The notes below the pieces were generated by a model. That model made no database searches. It had not been told where the DNA came from and was given only the letters and a program-made list of their open reading frames with translations. From Polaribacter gangjinensis (GTDB taxonomy: Bacteria; Bacteroidota; Bacteroidia; Flavobacteriales; Flavobacteriaceae): a stretch of DNA of 64,000 nt. The position numbers were made by a program, and so were the translations under genes. Below, one piece after another: positions 42,878-52,200 of the stretch. Numbering within the stretch: position 1 is the stretch's first letter; the number at the start of each line of letters is the position of its first letter. The DNA is taken from the NCBI RefSeq assembly GCF_038024125.1, contig NZ_CP150662.1, positions 2,776,501 through 2,840,500 of the forward strand, read 5' to 3'.

Positions 42878-43978
42878 TTAATTCTGATTTACTACTCTAA
42901 AAGTTGTTCTTCTATTTACAGCATGTTCAGCTTCTGTACAAACCACATTATCAGAACATTTATTCAATAATTTAGATTCTCCAAAACCTTTTGCAAATAA
43001 TTGACTAGAATTAATACCTTTAGAAATTAAGTAATCTAGCACCGCTTTTGCTCTTCTATCAGATAAATCTTGATTTTCCTTTTTAGTACCTCTCATATCC
43101 GTATGAGATTCAATGAAAACTGCTACACCTGTTTTTAAGATTGGTAATAATCTTGCATCGATGATTGTTTTTGCACCTTCATTCAACTCAGCACTAGAAA
43201 AATCCCAATTGATTGGTAATGGAGTGTTGTCAATTAATTCGCAATCTACAGGTTTCCAAGTTGTTAATCCGCCTTTTTTAACCAAAATTTGTTTGCTTAC
43301 AGATTGATAAATTGCAGGTACAGTAACTTCTTCAGTTCTTGCATCTCTTACTAAAACAGTTTTAGTAATTGTTAAATATTCAGGAGCAGTTTGAACAGTT
43401 GTAGTTGTTGGTTTTTGAACCATTACTTTTCTCTTGTATGTTTTTCTCACTCCTGGAATAGGAACTTTTACGATACTTGCATCACTTACTAATTTTTCAA
43501 CTGGCATGGTTTTAAATTCAGCAGGAACTGGTTTGTAACACCAATATCTACAGTCATCAGGATTATCTGATTCACAATCAGGTAATTTTTCGCTCATTTG
43601 CCAAGTTGCAGTAGCTCCTCTCACTTCAACAGTTTCAAAGCCTTGGTTAAAAACAGCGTTTTTAACTTCAATTTTAGTACCATCTTCTTTTTCAAAATAG
43701 GTAACCTCTTGAGTTCCCCAAACAGCAGGAACAACTATGATTTCTTCACCAGCTTCTTTTATTAAAACTTGTTCAGTAATTGTTTTATATTCTGCAGGAT
43801 AGGTGATTATTTTTTTATACTCGGGTGAAACTGGTACTTGAACTGATTCAGTTTTCCAAATATCAGGGGTTTTACATCTTACATAGCATTTTCCTGGCTC
43901 TGGATTTTCAGGTAAATCTTGACCAAAAGCAACTGCTCCCAAACATAAAAAAACAGTTGTAAAAAGTATTTTTTTCAT
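42878..43978 (-). CDS. OmpA-family outer membrane protein
   Basis: A 366-residue exported protein: signal peptide ending at AFGQ, an unusual central region and a C-terminal OmpA peptidoglycan-binding domain (about 255-366; FIESHTDMRGTKKENQDLSDRRAKAVLDYL). The central region is not a beta-barrel: it repeats a YKTITEQVLIKEAGEEIIVVPAVW unit, which recurs as YLTITKTVLVRDARTEEVTVPAIY. It probably anchors the outer membrane to the wall. Confidence 0.85.
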   Translation of the reverse strand: MKKILFTTVFLCLGAVAFGQDLPENPEPGKCYVRCKTPDIWKTESVQVPVSPEYKKIITYPAEYKTITEQVLIKEAGEEIIVVPAVWGTQEVTYFEKEDGTKIEVKNAVFNQGFETVEVRGATATWQMSEKLPDCESDNPDDCRYWCYKPVPAEFKTMPVEKLVSDASIVKVPIPGVRKTYKRKVMVQKPTTTTVQTAPEYLTITKTVLVRDARTEEVTVPAIYQSVSKQILVKKGGLTTWKPVDCELIDNTPLPINWDFSSAELNEGAKTIIDARLLPILKTGVAVFIESHTDMRGTKKENQDLSDRRAKAVLDYLISKGINSSQLFAKGFGESKLLNKCSDNVVCTEAEHAVNRRTTFRVVNQN

Positions 43979-44027
43979 ATTACTTAAATCGTTAAAATGT
44001 ACATTTATTTTGAGATAAATATAGGGT

Positions 44028-44035
44028 CAAATGTA
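44028..44035 (-). promoter_or_regulatory. Candidate -7 box for the OmpA-family gene
   Basis: TACATTTG on the minus strand, about 50 bases before the ATG at 43978. No matching -33 TTG. Confidence 0.35.
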
Positions 44036-44072
44036 CTAAAAACATTTATAAAACTGAATGAAATTCTGTAAA

Positions 44073-44969
44073 TTATAGGGTTTCGTAAAATAAACTTTTG
44101 ATGATTCCATCAGAAAGTCCAATTTTAGGAACGTAAATTTTTGTAGCTCCACTCCACTTCATTGCAGAGAGATAAATTTTGGTAGCAGGAATAATTACGT
44201 CAGCTCTATCAGGATTCAAACTAAGTTCAGAAATTCTGTCTTGATAAGACATTTGTTTTAAAAACTGGTATTGCGCATTTAAATAAACAAATGAAATGGG
44301 TTTACCTTCCATTCTCCCTGACATTTTAAAGAGTTTATTGATGTTTCCACCAGAACCAATAAGTGAAATCCGTTTTAAATCTTTGGTGTTCTTTTTAATC
44401 CAGCGTTCAACATTTTCAAAGATTTCTTTGTTTTCGGCTTTTGAATTGTTCAATAACCTTACAGTTCCCATGTTGAATGATTTCGAAGTAACCATTTTTC
44501 CTTCAGAAAAAACAGTGAATTCTGTACTACCACCACCAACATCAACATATAAATAAGAGTTTGTGCCTTTGATCAATTCTTTTAAATCGGTTGAAGCTAT
44601 GATTGCAGCTTCTTCTTTACCACCAATAATTGAAATTTTTACGCCTGTTTTTTCAAATATTTTTTTGATGACTTCTTCGCCATTAAAAGCCTCTCTCATG
44701 GCCGATGTTGCACAGGCTTTAAAACGTTCTACTTTATGAACTTTCATCAATAATTTAAATGCTTCCATAGCATCAATCATTCGTGAAACATTTTCTTCAC
44801 TGATGATACCGCTTACAAAAGCATCTGCTCCTAATCGAATTGGAACCCGAATCAAAGCTGATTTTTTAAATTGAGTTTCTTTGCCTTCTTGAACAATAAC
44901 GTTGGATACCAAAAGCCTAATGGCATTTGATCCAATATCTATTGCTCCGTATTTTTTTATTTCTATCAA
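44073..44969 (-). CDS. Ppx/GppA-family exopolyphosphatase
   Basis: A 298-residue ASKHA-fold phosphatase that hydrolyses polyphosphate or pppGpp. N-terminal AIDIGSNAIRLLV, the central DVGGGSTEFTVF phosphate loop and GSGGNINKLF are visible. It is the short two-domain form. The upstream sixA gene ends 3 bases before it, so they are co-transcribed. No ppk is present in the window. Confidence 0.9.
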   Translation of the reverse strand: MIEIKKYGAIDIGSNAIRLLVSNVIVQEGKETQFKKSALIRVPIRLGADAFVSGIISEENVSRMIDAMEAFKLLMKVHKVERFKACATSAMREAFNGEEVIKKIFEKTGVKISIIGGKEEAAIIASTDLKELIKGTNSYLYVDVGGGSTEFTVFSEGKMVTSKSFNMGTVRLLNNSKAENKEIFENVERWIKKNTKDLKRISLIGSGGNINKLFKMSGRMEGKPISFVYLNAQYQFLKQMSYQDRISELSLNPDRADVIIPATKIYLSAMKWSGATKIYVPKIGLSDGIIKSLFYETL

Positions 44970-44972
44970 CGC

Positions 44973-45461
44973 TTATCTATGGTTTTTCGGAAATTCAGTC
45001 ATGATTGTTTTACCTTTTTTAACATCTTTCCAATGTTTATCTTGGAATTGGATTCCAATTACTCCACAAGTTGGAACATGCGCAATAGGAATATCCCCAA
45101 ATTTATTTACAAAAGTATTGATTCCATGATCGTGACTAAAAATAATTGCAGAGCTATATCCATCATCCAAAGCTTTCACGGTTTTTACCAGATAACCATC
45201 GCTAAAACTATATAACTGGCGGCTTTTTACCAATCCAGATATTGGATATTGGAAATTTTCACAGAAAATTAGTGCCGTATGCAGTGCTCTATTTGCGCTA
45301 CTTGAAATGAATATTCCAGGTCTTTCAATTTCTCCAGCTAAAAATTTCGACATTAAATAAGCGTCTTTGATTCCACTTTTTTTCAAAGGACGGTCAATAT
45401 CATCAATACCTTTATAGTCCCAAGAAGATTTTGCGTGTCTAACAATAAATAAAGTTTTCAT
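44973..45461 (-). CDS. Histidine phosphatase (SixA-like)
   Basis: A 162-residue phosphohistidine phosphatase of the branch-1 histidine phosphatase superfamily. The catalytic RHAKSSW lies at residues 8-14 and the second His in IFSHDHGINTFV. SixA removes phosphate from His in phosphotransferase relays; the target here is unknown. It lies between pdxH and ppx on the same strand. Confidence 0.88.
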   Translation of the reverse strand: MKTLFIVRHAKSSWDYKGIDDIDRPLKKSGIKDAYLMSKFLAGEIERPGIFISSSANRALHTALIFCENFQYPISGLVKSRQLYSFSDGYLVKTVKALDDGYSSAIIFSHDHGINTFVNKFGDIPIAHVPTCGVIGIQFQDKHWKDVKKGKTIMTEFPKNHR

Positions 45462-45495
45462 TAAAGTTTGATTGTTGATGCTGTAAATATAAAAT

Positions 45496-46143
45496 TTATG
45501 GTGCTAATCTTTCAATTTTCCAAGAAAAATCTTCTAATAATGTGTATCTTATTCTATCATGCATTCTGTTAGGTCTTCCTTGCCAAAATTCTATTGAAAT
45601 TGGTTTGATTAAAAATCCTCCCCAATGTTGAGGTCTTGGAATTTCGGAATTTCCGAATTTTTTTTCAAAAGTAGTTAAACTTTCGTCCAATTCTTTTCTA
45701 GATGACACTACAGAACTTTGGTTTGATGCCCACGCTCCTAATTTACTTCCATCTGGTCTTGAATCAAAATAACCATCTGATAAGTTTTCGGCCAATTTTT
45801 CTGCATTTCCTTTGATGATAATTTGTTGTTCTAAAGCTGGCCAGAAAAATGATAAGCAAACATTGCTGTTATTTAGTATCGCTTTTCCTTTTTCTGAATT
45901 ATAATTTGTGTAGAAAATAAAACCCTCCCAAGTGTATTTTTTGAGTAAAACAACCCTACTTTTCGGAAATCCATCAGCGCCAATTGTGGCAATAGTCATG
46001 GCATTTGTTTCTTCAACAGTATCAGAATTATCAGCATTGATGAACCAAGTTTGGAATAATTCCATTGGATTTTCTGGACAATTTTCTTCTAGAAGTTCCA
46101 GTTTTTCGTATGATTTTCTATAATTACTTAAGTCTTTTGACAT
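45496..46143 (-). CDS. pdxH: Pyridoxamine 5'-phosphate oxidase
   Basis: A 215-residue FMN enzyme that makes pyridoxal phosphate. FMN and substrate motifs are present: MTIATIGADGFPKSRVVLLK, NYNSEKGKAIL, LEQQIIIKGNAEKL and the C-terminal EFWQGRPNRMHDRIRY. Length is normal. Confidence 0.96.
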   Translation of the reverse strand: MSKDLSNYRKSYEKLELLEENCPENPMELFQTWFINADNSDTVEETNAMTIATIGADGFPKSRVVLLKKYTWEGFIFYTNYNSEKGKAILNNSNVCLSFFWPALEQQIIIKGNAEKLAENLSDGYFDSRPDGSKLGAWASNQSSVVSSRKELDESLTTFEKKFGNSEIPRPQHWGGFLIKPISIEFWQGRPNRMHDRIRYTLLEDFSWKIERLAP

Positions 46144-46211
46144 TCCTTTTGATTAAAATGTAAAAATAAACACGTTTTTAGGAATAGTAATTGTTTTTTA
46201 ATAAAAAAATC

Positions 46212-46247
46212 AAAAAAAAAGACTGCCCAATTTGGGCAGTCTTTTTT
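46212..46247 (-). terminator. Rho-independent terminator of the giant T9SS protein gene
   Basis: GACTGCCCA (46221-46229) pairs with TGGGCAGTC (46233-46241) around a 3-base loop, extended by A/T pairs; the minus strand continues into a T run. It lies 21 bases after the 46268 stop. Confidence 0.9.
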
Positions 46248-46267
46248 TGTTTTAAAATTAAGATTAA

Positions 46268-49200
46268 TTATCTAAAAATAATTTTGGTAGTACCATACGT
46301 AGCTTCACTACTAGACACTTTAAGTAAATAAATACCTGCTTTTACATTAAAGTTGAATTCCAATTCATTTTTACCAATAGTTAAATCGGTAGTTGATTTG
46401 TGAATTGTTTTTCCAGTAACATCCGTCAAAGTAATGGTAGCATTGGTATCCGTTTTACTGAATAACATAAGGTTTACATTCCCTTTTGATGGATTTGGAT
46501 ACGCCATCAATTCGTTTTCAAAAACCTCTTGTTTTTCAACAGTGATACCATCAGAGCCAGCCATTTTCACAAATTTCACATTCGAAATTGTCAAATCCAA
46601 ATCTTTGGTTTGAGCTTCTACAGGCAAGAATGTGAAGGTTAATGTTGTTAAATCATCAGCCACAATCTTATCTTGAGTACCAGTTGATGTGTAAATATCA
46701 AAAGGCACATAATACGTTTGCTCTTCTTTTGATAAATCAACCATCACTCTGTATTGCTGTTTCCAATCTTCGATAGAAGCTTTGATCAAACCTAATTCAA
46801 TCAAACCACTACCTTTAGCAGTAAATGCTAAGTATTTGTATTGAGTATAATCATCAGATAATGTTCCAGGCAATAAAGATTTGTAGATGGTTAAGTAATC
46901 GTAATCACTAGTCGCTTTGATTTCCACATTTCTGTTGATTGCTAATTCATCTTCGTTGTAAATTCTGTCAAAATTATTGGTGATTTGATGACGCTCAATT
47001 TTGGTGTATTTTGAATCGAAATCCAATCCCCAGTTACCATCAGCATGATAGAAGGCATCTTCAATTTGACCATTTACTTTGATCAAACCATCATATTCAT
47101 AAGCATCTTTGATGTCAATCAACACAGTTTGTTCAGCTTTAGCATTGATAGGATTGTAACGTTGTTTTACGTTTCCAGCAGTTTCAGAATATTTTTCTTC
47201 CATTTCAATTTCACCACCAATTGTACCTTTGTCACTTTTCAATTTTAATACTAAATGATTGGCCACTCTCGATACTTTTGCAGCATAGGTTCTAGGCATT
47301 CTGTGTTTTTCGTTTTGAGTCACAGGAATGAATGATTGTAAGTTTGCTAAAATATCTTTCACTAATTTTTGAGTATCCTCAGGATTTGTAGCCCACACTT
47401 GGAAGTTGTACATGTCATTAAACTTAGTGTAATGATTCACATACCAATTTGTTTGAATGCTGTAATTGTCATCATTGTTGTTTTTAGCAACAGCGAAAGA
47501 AATAGCATGCTCTACAACACCACTTCGTTGTTTGATGGCTTGCATCAAGAAGTTGTACCCTTCTAATTGAACAGACTGAACTGTCAAGATTTCTGCACCA
47601 CGTAATCTATCACAAGAAGCTTTGGTGTGGTTATAGACTTTATCAGAAGTTTTGATACCCAATACAACCCCTTTGGTTTTTCCATCAACAGAGAAATCCA
47701 CAGAGAGTACTTCATCAGCAATAGTGTAATCTAAAATATCGGTAGGAGAGGTAACGTTTGCAATGTTTCCAGCAACTAATTGAGTTGGGAACATGTCTAA
47801 CATGGTTTGACCTTTACCTTGATAAGGTTGAGCTTGTTTTAGTTTTGCTTTGTTGTAAAGATTCTCTTCAGATTTTACAAACTCAGTAGGAATGCTATTT
47901 TTCTTACGATTTACATAAATTTTAGAAATGGCATCACCTAAACTTTCAGATTCTACACCACCCGCATTACCAGTGGTAACTTCGGCAGAAGCTACAGAAA
48001 CCGAAATATCAAGAGCTCTAGAACAACCATCTTTAGTTCCGAAAACAGAAACAGTGTAAGTTCCAGCAGTATCAAAAGTGAACACGGCCGGATTTTGGTT
48101 TTGCTGAACCATAGTTACACCACCATCCAAAGACCATTCAAAGCTGTCAAAATAAGCAGCATTGGTAATGGTGAATTCTCTTGTGATTGAACCATTGCCA
48201 ACATCAGTAACACTTTGAGTGATAACAGGATGATTGATTGGCTGAGTAACAACAACTTGTATTGTTTGAGAACTTGAACCAAAAGTATTGGTTGCTGTAA
48301 GTTTCACATTATATGATCCGTAACCACTATAGGATTTACTTGGATTCATAAAGCTGCTTGTTGTACCATCACCAAATTCCCATAGATAAGTTATTGGATG
48401 TAAAGGTTGATTATCCAAACCAGTGTTTGAGGTATTTGAGAATACAAACTCATTTCCTTCTAAACATGATGAACTATTATCCACTGTAAATTCAGCAGTT
48501 GGAGGCGTTCCACCATTGTTTTTTGCATTTAATTGTGGAGCAAAGTTTGCACAATTTGTAACTCCAGCCTCATAAACTAACGATTTTCCAATCAATTGAC
48601 CATTAATTTCAGCATTGTTTACCGTTTTTGTGATGTTTGCAAAAGGAGCTAAAACGGTTCCGAAAACAGCTTCACTACCTTCGATATTCAAATCATCTGT
48701 ATTGAAAAAATTGTAAATTACATAAGGACTGTCAGCAAGAGCAATATTAGTTTGTGCCCAAACATCCCAATTAAAAGTTCCATCAGCATCAATATTGATT
48801 ACTAAAATTTTATCAACATCAGGAGTTTGATTGAATATGAATGAATTTACATTATTCAAATCAATACCAGTTACATTCAAGTAGTTTAATCCGTTTTGTA
48901 AATTGATTTTTACAGTTGAAGGTAAACCAACATTTGAAATTGCTTGGTTAGCATTATCAGTTAATTGAGCAGTATTTGCAAATCCTGACATATCCAAAGA
49001 GTTCGTTTTCAATTGTTGGAAAGCACTTCCAAAATCAAATACATTTGATTCAAATACAGGATTATTATTCGCATCAACACCCAAACTAGGACTAGTACCT
49101 GTTAATTGGATGTATGTTGAATTTCCATAAGTTGCATCAGGTGTAATTTTAATTGGTGCAGGCGCATTCAATTCATCTTTATACCAAGTAAGAGATCCAT

Positions 49201-52200
49201 TTGCATCACCAATTTTTACATATTGATTTGCACCAGCAACAGTTACTACTGCTGGAGTTGGAGTTCCATTATGAGTATAGTTTACATTTCCATTAACTAA
49301 TAAACCAATATTCACACCATTTACATCAAAACAACCACAATCTTGTGCAGCAACGCTATAGTTTCCATTGATAATTAAATCACCACCCATAGCCAAGCTA
49401 CCATTAGTACTTCCACCAGCAACAGTTACATTGTTTTCAATGAATACATTGAAGCAATTTGCAGGAGCAATTGGTGAATAAGGGATTCCAGATGGAATTA
49501 CTGTAATATTCACAACAGCTGTATCACAAATGCTATTTGCATCACAAACAGTATATTCAAATGAATCTGGACCACTATAATTAGGATTTGGTGTATAAGT
49601 TACTACATCATCATTTGGATTATTTGGCGTATTATTTGGATCGGTAATGACAACAATTCCATTAGTAGGAGGAGTGTTTATAACAATTGTACCTATTGAC
49701 GGAACATCATTATCATTTGCAATCACATTAATTACAACAGGTGTATTTTCATTTGTTGAAGCTACATCATCAACAACATCAACTGTTGGATTTACAGTTA
49801 CAGTTACAGTAGCTGTAGACGTATCCCCATTAGCATCAGTGATGGTATAATCAAAAGTATCCACCCCATTAAAGTTAGCAGCAGGCGAGTATAAGATGGT
49901 ATCATCTGTAGGATCATTAGGCGTTCCGTTATCATTCACAACCACAGTTCCACCATTAGCAGAAGAACCAGAAGGTATAGCAATGCTACCCACATTCGGA
50001 CCATCTCCACCAAAAGAGTCATTTACTAGGACAGGAATAGAAGTATTTGCAGAATCCTCATTCACGTTTGCAGTATCATTGACAGCAGTAGGCAAGTCAT
50101 TCACAGGAGCTACAGTTACAGTTACAGTAGCTGTAGACGTATCCCCATTAGCATCAGTGATGGTATAATCAAAAGTATCCACCCCATTAAAGTTAGCAGC
50201 AGGCGAGTATAAGATGGTATCATCAGTAGGATCATTAGGCGTTCCATTATCATTCACAACCACAGTTCCACCATTAGCAGAAGAACCAGAAGGTATAGCA
50301 ATGCTACCCACATTCGGACCATCTCCACCAAAAGAGTCATTTACTAGGACAGGAATAGAAGTATTTGCAGAATCCTCATTCACGTTTGCAGTATCATTGA
50401 CAGCAGTAGGCAAGTCATTCACAGGAGCCACAGTAACAGTTACAGTAGCTGTAGACGTATCCCCATTAGCATCAGTGATGGTATAATCAAAAGTATCCAC
50501 CCCATTAAAGTTAGCAGCAGGCGAGTATAAGATGGTATCATCTGTAGGATCATTAGGCGTTCCGTTATCATTCACAACCACAGTTCCACCATTAGCAGAA
50601 GAACCAGAAGGTATAGCAATGCTACCCACATTCGGACCATCTCCACCAAAAGAGTCATTTACTAGGACAGGAATAGAAGTATTTGCAGAATCCTCATTCA
50701 CGTTTGCAGTATCATTGACAGCAGTAGGCAAGTCATTCACAGGAGCCACAGTAACAGTTACAGTAGCTGTAGACGTATCCCCATTAGCATCAGTGATGGT
50801 ATAATCAAAAGTATCCACCCCATTAAAGTTAGCAGCAGGCGAGTATAAGATGGTATCATCTGTAGGATCATTAGGCGTTCCGTTATCATTCACAACCACA
50901 GTTCCACCATTAGCAGAAGAACCAGAAGGTATAGCAATGCTACCCACATTCGGACCATCTCCACCAAAAGAGTCATTTACTAGGACAGGAATAGAAGTAT
51001 TTGCAGAATCCTCATTCACGTTTGCAGTATCATTGACAGCAGTAGGCAAGTCATTCACAGGAGCCACAGTAACAGTTACAGTAGCTGTAGACGTATCCCC
51101 ATTAGCATCAGTGATGGTATAATCAAAAGTATCCACCCCATTAAAGTTAGCAGCAGGCGAGTATAAGATGGTATCATCAGTAGGATCATTAGGCGTTCCA
51201 TTATCATTCACAACCACAGTTCCACCATTAGCAGAAGAACCAGAAGGTATAGCAATGCTACCCACATTCGGACCATCTCCACCAAAAGAGTCATTTACTA
51301 GGACAGGAATAGAAGTATTTGCAGAATCCTCATTCACGTTTGCAGTATCATTGACAGCAGTAGGCAAGTCATTCACAGGAGCCACAGTAACAGTTACAGT
51401 AGCTGTAGACGTATCCCCATTAGCATCAGTGATGGTATAATCAAAAGTATCCACCCCATTAAAGTTAGCAGCAGGCGAGTATAAGATGGTATCATCTGTA
51501 GGATCATTAGGCGTTCCGTTATCATTCACAACCACAGTTCCACCATTAGCAGAAGAACCAGAAGGTATAGCAATGCTACCCACATTCGGACCATCTCCAC
51601 CAAAAGAGTCATTTACTAGGACAGGAATAGAAGTATTTGCAGAATCCTCATTCACGTTTGCAGTATCATTGACAGCAGTAGGCAAGTCATTCACAGGAGC
51701 CACAGTAACAGTTACAGTAGCTGTAGACGTATCCCCATTAGCATCAGTGATGGTATAATCAAAAGTATCCACCCCATTAAAGTTAGCAGCAGGCGAGTAT
51801 AAGATGGTATCATCTGTAGGATCATTAGGCGTTCCGTTATCATTCACAACCACAGTTCCACCATTAGCAGAAGAACCAGAAGGTATAGCAATGCTACCCA
51901 CATTCGGACCATCTCCACCAAAAGAGTCATTTACTAGGACAGGAATAGAAGTATTTGCAGAATCCTCATTCACGTTTGCAGTATCATTGACAGCAGTAGG
52001 CAAGTCATTCACAGGAGCTACAGTTACAGTTACAGTAGCTGTAGACGTATCCCCATTAGCATCAGTGATGGTATAATCAAAAGTATCCACCCCATTAAAG
52101 TTAGCAGCAGGCGAGTATAAGATGGTATCATCAGTAGGATCATTAGGCGTTCCATTATCATTCACAACCACAGTTCCACCATTAGCAGAAGAACCAGAAG

